Of a DNA stretch of 6,120 nt, positions 1-6,077 are shown piece after piece. The DNA is from an uncultured Dorea sp. (lineage in GTDB: Bacteria; Bacillota; Clostridia; Lachnospirales; Lachnospiraceae). Both the position numbers and the translations under genes were made by a program. The notes under the pieces are model-generated. The model did not search any database. It saw only the letters and a list, made by a program, of their open reading frames with translations, and had not been told where the DNA came from. The DNA is taken from the NCBI GenBank assembly GCA_948844705.1, contig CAQNVT010000205.1, forward strand, positions 1 to 6,120, written 5' to 3'. Each line of letters begins with the position of its first letter. Position 1 is the first letter of the stretch.

Positions 1-108
1 GATGTAAAAATGCCTGTGATGGACGGGCTTGAACTGGCGCGGCTGGTAAAAATTTATATGAATCGGTCACAGAAAGATTTAATACCGGTCTGGAGGTGTG
101 ATGCTTAA
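1..108 (+). pseudogene. Response regulator receiver-domain remnant (cut by window start)
   Basis: The forward frame from base 1 reads DVKMPVMDGLELARLVK, which matches the core of a two-component receiver domain: the phospho-accepting Asp followed by the K-M-P-x-M-D-G-L-E-L motif. The first Asp of the window (codon 1-3) would be the phosphorylation site. In intact proteins roughly 60 further receiver residues and then a DNA-binding output domain follow. Here the similarity ends after LVK, and about 18 unrelated residues lead to a TAA at 106-108. No output domain is present, so the gene is either 3'-truncated or internally deleted. The 5' part lies outside the window, and the output family (AraC, LytTR, OmpR or other) cannot be told. 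Confidence 0.7.
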
Positions 109-137
109 AATATACAGGCATCTCCTATTAACCATGC

Positions 138-161
138 AAAAACCCCGCAGGGTTTTTCTTT
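138..161 (+). terminator. Intrinsic terminator after the response regulator remnant
   Basis: AAAAACCC (138-145), loop CGCA, then GGGTTTTT (150-157) form a perfect 8-bp stem, with the T run continuing as CTTT. The A-rich left arm means it could also work on the minus strand. It closes transcription coming from the broken regulator and insulates the unit that begins at 225. Confidence 0.75.
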
Positions 162-224
162 GTCGGCCAGGTCGTGAATTGTAACCTTCCTGCTTGATAT
201 TCTGGAAGCTATCGGAGAAATGGC

Positions 225-254
225 GTTACATTCTGATTGAAAGATTAGTATAAT
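225..254 (+). promoter_or_regulatory. Sigma-A-like promoter for the small broken unit
   Basis: A perfect -10 hexamer TATAAT lies at 249-254. GTTACA at 225-230, 18 bases upstream, matches four of six bases of the -35 consensus. Transcription would start near 260. The promoter stands in the only gap between two terminators, and a good ribosome binding site follows 25-30 bases later, which supports a real transcription start. Confidence 0.55.
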
Positions 255-297
255 AGAATTATCAAATAAATGACAAATAGAAGGCAGGTGTTTTGGG

Positions 298-459
298 ATG
301 ACTGAAACAGAGCTAATGCAAAAAAATGTAAAGGCGCTATACTGCATTAAAGGTTATTCTTACGGCATCAGGTGTTAATCTTACGGAGCTGGATATAATT
401 AAAGAGTGATTAAAAAACTGGAGCGGGGCATCGATATATTGGATAAATCAATCCCTTAG
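298..459 (+). pseudogene. Small unrecognised gene, apparently broken by two frameshifts
   Basis: An ATG at 298 follows AAGGCAGG (281-288) at a normal distance. It opens MTETELMQKNVKALYCIKG and hits a stop at 376-378. In the next frame, 350-406 reads VILTASGVNLTELDIIKE after one leading codon. From 406 the original frame resumes as VIKKLERGIDILDKSIP and ends with TAG at 457-459. Joined, these give one smooth, mostly helical and charged protein of about 53 residues, as expected if one base was gained near 345-352 and one lost near 405. I do not recognise the family. It could instead be the 26-residue peptide alone, or a non-coding transcript. Sequencing error is possible but would need two events within about 60 bases. 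Confidence 0.4.
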
Positions 460-469
460 AAGCCGAAGT

Positions 470-523
470 GCAAAAAGCATAGGGATAATTTCCTGCTAAG
501 GAGATTATCCCTATAATTTTTGC
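470..523 (+). terminator. Strong two-way intrinsic terminator upstream of the S41 gene
   Basis: ATAGGGATAAT (479-489) pairs perfectly with ATTATCCCTAT (504-514). A T-G pair and TCCT/AGGA extend the stem inward to a GCTA loop (495-498). The right side is followed by AATTTTTGC, and its mirror GCAAAAAGC stands on the left, so it should stop transcription from either direction. It ends the unit that starts at the 225-254 promoter. Confidence 0.85.
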
Positions 524-526
524 AGT
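516..526 (+). repeat. Left copy of 11-bp direct repeat flanking the S41 gene
   Basis: ATTTTTGCAGT occurs here and again at 1921-1931 in the same orientation. The two copies bracket the AT-rich S41 gene. This copy overlaps the T run of the preceding terminator. An 11-base match in a window of this size can arise by chance, so a recombination origin is only a suggestion. Confidence 0.4.
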
Positions 527-557
527 TTCAAATAAATTTTAAAAGAAAGGGTACGAC

Positions 558-1865
558 ATGCAACAGAATATCAAAGTAAAATATTTAAAAAATCCAGGCG
601 CTATCATTTTAATAATGCTTCTTGTAGTTTGCCTGTCTGGGTGTTCAGTCCAGAAAGAAACGGATAGTTCTTTGAATCAGAATTTAACGAAAGTACAGGT
701 TCAGGATGATCGGGAGCAGGTGATAGAGTACCTTGAGAACGTACATCCCTTCTTTTTGTTGGAACAGGATCAAAAAGAATATAAAGCTGCGAAAGAAAAG
801 TATATGAAAGCAACAAAAAGAGCAATGCCGACAGCTGAATTTCGAGAGATAACTTCAATCTATTTATCCTCACTCAACGACGGACACACAACACTTAGCT
901 GGGAGAGCGGAGAAGAATTTCCGTTTTTGCAAATGGAAGCAAGTTATGAAGAGGGAAGAACATATTTATGCGAAAATGGAGAAAAAACAGACATACGCAT
1001 AGAAGAAATCGGCGGTGTAAGCATACAAGATATTTATCAAACCATTGATTTGATTCGACCAGAAGAGAATCAAAGTGCGATGGCGAAAAACAGAGAAAGG
1101 TTTTTGACAGTCAAAAGTGTGTTAGCATGTTGCGGAGTAGAAATGAAAGATAACAAAGTGCAAGTACTGTTTTCTGACGGAAAAGAAAAGCAATATTCTT
1201 TTGGAAAGAAAAGATTTGAGACGATGTCTTATGGAGTAGGAGAAAATAACTGGTATAAAGAAGGAGATATTTTTGTAATTGATTTAAATTTGTGTGTGGT
1301 CGACACAAAGTTAGATTTAATCCGATCAGAGTTGAGACGTGCGATCAATACCGGGTGTCACAAAGTGATGATTGATGTCAGAGGAAATCCGGGAGGTGAT
1401 AGTGAAGCCTGCAGTTTGCTTTTGAATGAATTGGGAATGTCGGTACCGGATACAACTGTGATATGTCGATATTCTTCCTTTGCAGCAGAGCAGCGTGGAT
1501 ATACGGAAAAAGAAGGGATTGCAACATATAAAGGATCAATTAAGGCGGAAGAATCGGGCAATCCGATAGAACTGGTTGTTCTGTCGGATAAATATACTTT
1601 TAGTTCTGCAACATTGCTTTGTACCTGGATACGGGATGGAAAACTGGGAAAGATTATTGGAGAAGCCAGTAGCAATCAGCCCAATGCTTATGGAGATATC
1701 CTTGTATTTACGCTTAAAAATTCTAAGCTGGAAATAGGCATTTCACATAAAAAATTTATCAGATCGGATCAGTACAAGGAAGAAAACATGCTGATACCGG
1801 ATATAGAAACCTCTGCAGAAGATGCGTATCAACAGGGAGTAGGATACCTGAAATCACGAGTATAA
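558..1865 (+). CDS. S41-family peptidase, secreted lipoprotein
   Basis: This 435-residue protein begins with a lipoprotein signal: Lys-rich start, hydrophobic stretch at about 14-26, and lipobox LSGC with Cys29 as the lipid-anchored residue, so it should sit on the outer face of the membrane. LNDGHT (106-111) matches the His motif of non-Ctp S41 peptidases. A weak PDZ-like segment lies near 125-190, and IDVRGNPGG (272-280) is the hallmark S41 strand-turn. YTFSSA (346-351) carries the likely nucleophile, Ser349 or Ser350. The Lys used as base by the CtpA/Prc branch is not evident after IIGEASSNQP, so a Ser-His type site with His110 is more likely. The start is supported by AAAGGG at 546-551 and by the signal peptide. 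The gene is visibly more AT-rich than plsX and smc. Its substrate cannot be inferred, and I see no convincing terminator after it. Confidence 0.85.
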   Translation: MQQNIKVKYLKNPGAIILIMLLVVCLSGCSVQKETDSSLNQNLTKVQVQDDREQVIEYLENVHPFFLLEQDQKEYKAAKEKYMKATKRAMPTAEFREITSIYLSSLNDGHTTLSWESGEEFPFLQMEASYEEGRTYLCENGEKTDIRIEEIGGVSIQDIYQTIDLIRPEENQSAMAKNRERFLTVKSVLACCGVEMKDNKVQVLFSDGKEKQYSFGKKRFETMSYGVGENNWYKEGDIFVIDLNLCVVDTKLDLIRSELRRAINTGCHKVMIDVRGNPGGDSEACSLLLNELGMSVPDTTVICRYSSFAAEQRGYTEKEGIATYKGSIKAEESGNPIELVVLSDKYTFSSATLLCTWIRDGKLGKIIGEASSNQPNAYGDILVFTLKNSKLEIGISHKKFIRSDQYKEENMLIPDIETSAEDAYQQGVGYLKSRV

Positions 1866-1917
1866 TTTATGAAAAATGCGGAAAGTATGGTTTTTCCTCC
1901 GGCAGAGCGAAAAAATA

Positions 1918-1946
1918 TTGATTTTTGCAGTAATGTCTAGTAGAAT
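1918..1946 (+). promoter_or_regulatory. Sigma-A-like promoter of the plsX-acpP-rnc-smc operon
   Basis: TTGATT (1918-1923) and TAGAAT (1941-1946) are separated by exactly 17 bases and match the consensus at four and five of six positions. The start point would be near 1953, about 20 bases ahead of the plsX ATG. A 5-base inverted repeat, TCTAG (1936-1940) and CTAGA (1951-1955), is centred on the -10 element and could be an operator. Confidence 0.6.
1921..1931 (+). repeat. Right copy of 11-bp direct repeat flanking the S41 gene
   Basis: ATTTTTGCAGT repeats the sequence at 516-526 exactly. This copy overlaps the -35 region of the plsX promoter, so an insertion here would have placed the S41 gene just upstream of the conserved operon. 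Confidence 0.4.
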
Positions 1947-1973
1947 GTTTCTAGAGTATCAGGAGGAACAGAT

Positions 1974-2996
1974 ATGGCAGAATTTACAAGAGTGGCACTT
2001 GACGCCATGGGAGGCGACAATGCTCCCGGTGAGATCGTAAAAGGGGCGGTCGAGGCTGTTTTGAAGGAAAGAAATGTGCAGGTTTTCCTGGTTGGCAGGG
2101 AAGAAGCCGTCCGGGCGGAGCTTGCAAAGCATGAATATGATAAAGACAGGATCGAGGTGGTAAATGCTGCGGAAGTAATCGAGATGGCAGAGCCTCCGGT
2201 AAACGCAATCCGGAAGAAAAAGGATTCGTCCATTGTAGTCGGTATGAAGCTTGTGAAGGAAGGAAAGGCAGATGCCTTTGTATCGGCGGGAAGCACAGGT
2301 GCGGTTCTTGTCGGCGGCCAGGTGATCGTAGGACGTATTAAGGGTGTGGACAGAGCGCCGCTTGCACCGCTTATCCCTACGGCAAAGGGCTTCTCATTAT
2401 TGATCGACTGCGGAGCCAATGTAGACGCAAGACCGGCGCATTTGGTACAATTTGCTAAAATGGGAAGCGTCTATATGGAGCATATTATGAATGTAAGGAA
2501 TCCGAAGGTCGGCATTGTGAATATCGGTGCGGAGGAGGAAAAGGGCAATGCTCTTGTAAAGGAGACATTTCCGCTTCTCCGGGAAACAAAGGGGATCAAT
2601 TTTACCGGCAGTGTGGAGGCGAGAGACATTCCTTACGGCAAGGTAGACGTAGTTGTCTGCGAGGCATTTGCGGGAAATATCATCCTGAAGCTTTATGAGG
2701 GCGTCGGGGGTGTCCTGATCGGCAAGATCAAGAAGGGGCTTATGAGCTCCCTGAGGAGCAAGATCGGAGCGCTTCTTATCAAGCCTGCGCTTAAACAGAC
2801 GGTGAAAGCATTTGATGCCAGTGAATACGGCGGAGCGCCTCTTTTGGGACTTAACGGTCTGGTGGTTAAGACTCACGGAAGCTCGAAGGCGAAGGAGATT
2901 ACGAATACGATACTCCAGTGCGTGACCTTTAAAAACCAGAGAATCAGTGAAAGGATTAAGGATTGTATTCAAGCGGAGCCAAATGCCGCTGAATAA
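1974..2996 (+). CDS. plsX: Phosphate acyltransferase PlsX
   Basis: PlsX transfers the acyl group of acyl-ACP to inorganic phosphate. The resulting acyl-phosphate is used by PlsY to make lysophosphatidic acid, the first step of phospholipid synthesis in most Gram-positive bacteria. It is a peripheral membrane enzyme. The 340 residues are the usual family length and carry its conserved blocks in order: ALDAMGGDNAP (8-18), VSAGSTGA (103-110), DCGANVDARP (145-154), NIGAEEEKGN (183-192), CEAFAGNIILK (229-239) and YGGAPLLGLNG (285-295). The start follows AGGAGG at 1961-1966 with seven bases between. It is the first gene of the operon behind its own promoter, and its partner ACP is encoded 32 bases downstream. 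rpmF and the DUF177 gene, which often precede plsX, are absent from this window. Confidence 0.97.
   Translation: MAEFTRVALDAMGGDNAPGEIVKGAVEAVLKERNVQVFLVGREEAVRAELAKHEYDKDRIEVVNAAEVIEMAEPPVNAIRKKKDSSIVVGMKLVKEGKADAFVSAGSTGAVLVGGQVIVGRIKGVDRAPLAPLIPTAKGFSLLIDCGANVDARPAHLVQFAKMGSVYMEHIMNVRNPKVGIVNIGAEEEKGNALVKETFPLLRETKGINFTGSVEARDIPYGKVDVVVCEAFAGNIILKLYEGVGGVLIGKIKKGLMSSLRSKIGALLIKPALKQTVKAFDASEYGGAPLLGLNGLVVKTHGSSKAKEITNTILQCVTFKNQRISERIKDCIQAEPNAAE
2966..2995 (+). other. Hairpin over the plsX stop codon
   Basis: TATTCA (2966-2971) and GCGG (2973-2976) pair with CCGC (2986-2989) and TGAATA (2990-2995), giving a 10-bp stem with one bulged A. No T run follows, so it is not a terminator. It might stabilise or mark a processing point of the mRNA ahead of acpP, or it may be incidental to coding sequence. 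Confidence 0.3.
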
Positions 2997-3028
2997 TAGA
3001 AAACACATAATTAAAAAGGAGAAATATT

Positions 3029-3262
3029 ATGGAATTTGAAAAATTACAGGAAATTATTGCAGATGTATTGAACCTTGATGCAAAGGATATTCAGATGGAT
3101 TCTAAGATTATGGATGATTTGGGGGCAGATTCATTGGATGTGTTCCAGATTATTATGGGAATAGAGGAAGCTTTTGATTTGGAAATTGATAATGATGATG
3201 CAGAGAACATCGTAACAGTGGGAGATGCTGTAGAACAGATAAGAAATGCAACCAGCAACTAG
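3029..3262 (+). CDS. acpP: Acyl carrier protein
   Basis: This acidic 77-residue protein carries growing fatty acyl chains on a phosphopantetheine arm during fatty acid synthesis and supplies acyl groups to PlsX. The attachment motif DDLGADSLD is intact, with Ser35 as the modified residue, and the second and third helices (IIMGIEEAFDLEI, VGDAVEQI) are typical. Length and charge are normal. A strong AAGGAG (3016-3021) lies seven bases before the ATG. The gene is more AT-rich than plsX or smc, as is common for highly expressed acpP genes. A terminator-like hairpin 13 bases after the stop probably keeps ACP output above that of rnc and smc. Confidence 0.97.
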   Translation: MEFEKLQEIIADVLNLDAKDIQMDSKIMDDLGADSLDVFQIIMGIEEAFDLEIDNDDAENIVTVGDAVEQIRNATSN

Positions 3263-3275
3263 GCACATGGAAGTT

Positions 3276-3306
3276 ACGAAAAAGCCCTACCGGGCTTTTT
3301 CGTTTT
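3276..3306 (+). terminator. Intercistronic terminator/attenuator between acpP and rnc
   Basis: ACGAAAAAGCCC (3276-3287), loop TACC, and GGGCTTTTTCGT (3292-3303) form a perfect 12-bp stem followed by TTT. It fills most of the 64-base gap between acpP and rnc. No clear promoter lies between it and rnc, so it is probably a partial terminator: most transcripts end after acpP and the rest read into rnc-smc. The stem is shorter than a typical RNase III substrate, so autoregulation by the rnc product is possible but less likely. Confidence 0.75.
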
Positions 3307-3326
3307 GTGAGGAGCAAGGGGAAGAT

Positions 3327-4022
3327 ATGAGAAAAGATTTAAAAATACTGGAACGGATGATCGGGTATGAGTTTCAGGATTTTTCCCTCCTGAAGCAGGC
3401 AATGACCCACAGTTCCTTTGCAAATGAGAGACATCTTCCGAAATACAGGTGCAACGAGCGGCTGGAATTTTTAGGAGATGCGGTTTTAGAGCTTGTAACA
3501 AGTGAATTTTTATTTTCAGGGAACCCGGAGATGCCGGAGGGTGAGCTTACGAAGACAAGAGCGAGCATGGTATGCGAACCGGCGCTGGCCTTCTGCGCCA
3601 GGGATCTGAGTCTGGGTGAATATTTGCTTCTCGGAAAGGGCGAGGAGGCAACAGGCGGAAGAAAAAGGGATTCCGTTACCTCGGATGCGCTGGAGGCGCT
3701 TATAGGGGCAATTTATATTGACGGTGGTTTTGCTAATGCGAAAGAGTTTATTGAACGGTATATCTTGAATGACCTTGAGCATAAGAAGCTCTTTTTTGAT
3801 AGCAAGACTATCTTGCAGGAGCTTGTACAGGCAAATTTTAAGGATGCTGTTACCTACAGGCTTCTCAGCGAGGAAGGGCCGGATCATGACAAATGCTTCT
3901 GCTCGGCGGTATATATCGGAGAGCAGCCATTTGGAACCGGCAGAGGAAGAACAAAAAAAGCGGCCGAGCAGGAGGCTGCGTATCATAGTATTCTGATGCT
4001 TCACAAAAAGAATATAAAGTAG
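3327..4022 (+). CDS. rnc: Ribonuclease III
   Basis: RNase III cuts double-stranded RNA, including rRNA precursors and structured mRNAs. Starting at ATG 3327 gives 231 residues, the normal length. The catalytic domain holds the signature NERLEFLGDAVLE (43-55). By alignment with the E. coli enzyme the metal-binding acids are Glu44, Glu47, Asp51, Glu71, Asp120 and Glu123, all present. A double-stranded RNA-binding domain spans about 159-228, ending in GTGRGRTKKAAEQEAA. The frame is open back to 3246 inside acpP, but a start there would translate through the terminator hairpin and add 27 residues unlike the family; AAGGGGA at 3316-3322 and GAGGAG at 3309-3314 favour 3327. The gene is followed by smc after seven bases. 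Confidence 0.96.
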   Translation: MRKDLKILERMIGYEFQDFSLLKQAMTHSSFANERHLPKYRCNERLEFLGDAVLELVTSEFLFSGNPEMPEGELTKTRASMVCEPALAFCARDLSLGEYLLLGKGEEATGGRKRDSVTSDALEALIGAIYIDGGFANAKEFIERYILNDLEHKKLFFDSKTILQELVQANFKDAVTYRLLSEEGPDHDKCFCSAVYIGEQPFGTGRGRTKKAAEQEAAYHSILMLHKKNIK

Positions 4023-4029
4023 GTGTTAT

Positions 4030-6012
4030 ATGTATTTAAAAAGTATAGAGGTACAGGGCTTTAAGTCCTTCGCACACAAGATCAAGTTTGAATTTCATAA
4101 CGGCATCACCGGGATCGTAGGGCCGAACGGGAGCGGAAAGAGCAATGTTGCCGATGCGGTGCGCTGGGTGCTGGGCGAGCAGAGGATCAAGCAGTTAAGA
4201 GGCGGGAGTATGCAGGATGTCATCTTTTCCGGCACGGAGAACAGAAGGCCCTTAAGCTATGCGTCCGTAGCGATCACACTGGATAATTCGGATCATGAGC
4301 TTGCCATCGATTATGAGGAGGTAACGATAGCAAGGAAGCTCTATCGCTCCGGTGAAAGTGAATATCTGATCAACGGAAGCACCTGCCGTCTTAAGGACGT
4401 AAATGAGCTGTTTTATGATACGGGAATCGGAAAAGAGGGCTACTCGATCATCGGTCAGGGCCAGATCGACAAGATCTTAAGCGGAAAACCGGAGGAGAGA
4501 AGAGAGCTCTTCGATGAGGCGGCCGGGATCGTAAAATTCAAGCGACGGAAAAACATGTCTGTAAAAAAGCTTGAAGAGGAGCAGCAGAACCTTATAAGGG
4601 TAAAGGACATCCTGGCGGAGCTTGAGAAGCAGGTGGAGCCTTTGGAGCGTCAGGCAGAAAAGGCAAGAGAATATTTAAAGAAAAAGGAAGAGCTTAAGCT
4701 CTATGATATCAATATGTTTCTTCTTGAGAGCGCCCGTATTCAGGAGCAGATCAAGGGGACTGAGGAGCGTCTCGGCTTTACGGCAGAGGAGCTTGAGCAT
4801 GCCAATGAGCAGTATGGAAATATGAAGAAGGAGTATGAGTCCGTTGAGGAACAGGTAGACGGGATCGATGCTTCTATCGAACATGCCAAGAGCCAGTTGA
4901 ATGAGACGACGATGCTGAAGCAGCAGCTTGAAAACCAGATTGCCCTGCTGAAGGAGCAGATTCATAGCGCTCATATGAATGACGAGCATTTTGATCAGCG
5001 TGCAAGGACGATACGTTCGGAGGTTTACGGGCGGGAACAGCAGCTTACGGAGCTTTTGAAGGAGCAGGACCAGTTAAAGGGAGAGCTTGGGAAGCACCGG
5101 GCGGAGGAAACGGCGGCGAAGGAAGCGCTGATCGAGGTTCAGACCCGGATCGCAGCCTTAAGTGCGGCGGTGGAAAAGGGTAAAAGCGATATTATGGAGC
5201 TCCTTGGAAACCGCGCCTCTACGAAGGCGAAGATTCAGAAATACGATACGATGCTGGAGCAGATTCAGGTAAGAAAAAGCCAGCTTACGCAGCGGATGGA
5301 GGAGACGAAGAGTGAAGAGAAGAACCAGAGCGGACTGGTAGACGGATATTACCGTGAGCTCAAGGAGATTTCCGGGAAGATTGTCAAATTGACGGAAGAA
5401 AATGCAGATTATGAAGAGAAGATAAAGAAGATTCAGGGAGTGCTCACAAAGCAGACGGAGCAGTTTCGAATCGGCCAGACTACTTATCACAGAGAGCAGT
5501 CCAGGCTGGAGTCATTGAAAAATATTACGGAGCGCTATGACGGATATGGAAACAGTATCCGCAAGGTTATGGACAGGCGCGACAGAGAAAAAGGTCTCTT
5601 AGGAGTCGTGGCGGATATCGTAAAGGTGGATAAGGAGTACGAGATCGCGGTCGAGACGGCCCTCGGAGGAAATATCCAGAATATCGTAACCTCGGATGAG
5701 GGTACGGCAAAACGGATGATCGATTTCTTAAAGCAGAACAAATTCGGGCGCGCAACCTTCCTTCCCCTCACGGCTGTTAAATCCTACGGAGGCCTGCAAA
5801 GACCGGAAGCATTAAAGGAGCCGGGCGCCATAAGCACGGCGGATAAGCTTGTGAAGGTAGAGGAGCGCTATAAGGAGCTGGCCGCGCATCTTCTCGGAAG
5901 GACGCTGGTGGTGGACCATATCGATCATGGGATCGCGATTGCGAGAAAATATAAGCAATCCATCCGTATCGTGACGCTGGAGGGCGAGCTTATCAACCCG
6001 GGAGGCTCCTAA
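4030..6012 (+). pseudogene. smc: SMC chromosome condensation protein, truncated in the hinge
   Basis: SMC dimers with ScpA and ScpB organise and help segregate the chromosome. The N-terminal head is intact: GFKSF (10-14), Walker A GPNGSGKSN (31-39), Arg57 in KQLRGG, and the Q-loop region IIGQGQIDKILSGKPEERR from residue 140. A coiled coil runs from about 165 to 510 and the hinge from about 520. The reading frame stops at TAA 6010-6012 after ELINPGGS, giving 660 residues against about 1,180 in the family. In relatives GGS is followed by MTGG and the rest of the hinge, the return coiled coil, the ABC signature and Walker B. All of these are missing, so this product could not form a complete ATPase head. 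The start uses a weak AGGTG (4021-4025) seven bases after rnc, suggesting coupled translation. Upstream of the break there is no decay, so the interruption looks recent or artefactual. Confidence 0.9.
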
Positions 6013-6077
6013 ACAAGCAGGAAAACGCTTCCGTAAAGCGTGAGAAGCTCTTCCTTTCCGAAGGGGGTGAGAAATGA
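6012..6077 (+). pseudogene. Possible 3' end of an upstream element gene (transposase?), cut at the smc junction
   Basis: In the third forward frame 6012-6077 reads NKQENASVKREKLFLSEG and ends GEK with a TGA at 6075-6077. That stop overlaps the next ATG in the ATGA arrangement typical of translationally coupled genes. The charged, coding-like tail suggests the last 20 or so residues of a gene whose body is not present, because smc takes over immediately to the left. In elements with this kind of ATPase the upstream gene is usually the DDE transposase; here that is inference from context only. Confidence 0.35.

Noticed and set aside
101..184. 27-codon frame starting MLKIYRHLL as a real small gene
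   Set aside because: Its second half is encoded by the terminator hairpin, so only the start could be a relic of a gene; it is kept as a finding, not a feature.
105..347. Minus-strand 80-residue open frame
   Set aside because: It crosses the 138-161 terminator and the plus-strand promoter, has no recognisable motif, and looks like chance.
1871..1897. Possible terminator after the S41 gene (GAAAAA/TTTTTC or GGAAA/TTTCC)
   Set aside because: The stems are only 5-6 bp, loops are long and no T run follows the stem.
1937..3008. Long minus-strand frames (160 and 203 residues) opposite plsX
   Set aside because: They lie antisense to a clearly real plsX and have no family resemblance; they are codon-bias shadows.
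3246..3326. Longer rnc start inside acpP adding 27 residues
   Set aside because: It overlaps acpP, runs through the terminator hairpin and adds residues not typical of RNase III; ATG 3327 has good upstream ribosome binding sequence and gives the normal length.
3516..4004. 162-residue minus-strand frame opposite rnc
   Set aside because: Antisense shadow of a conserved gene with all catalytic residues intact.
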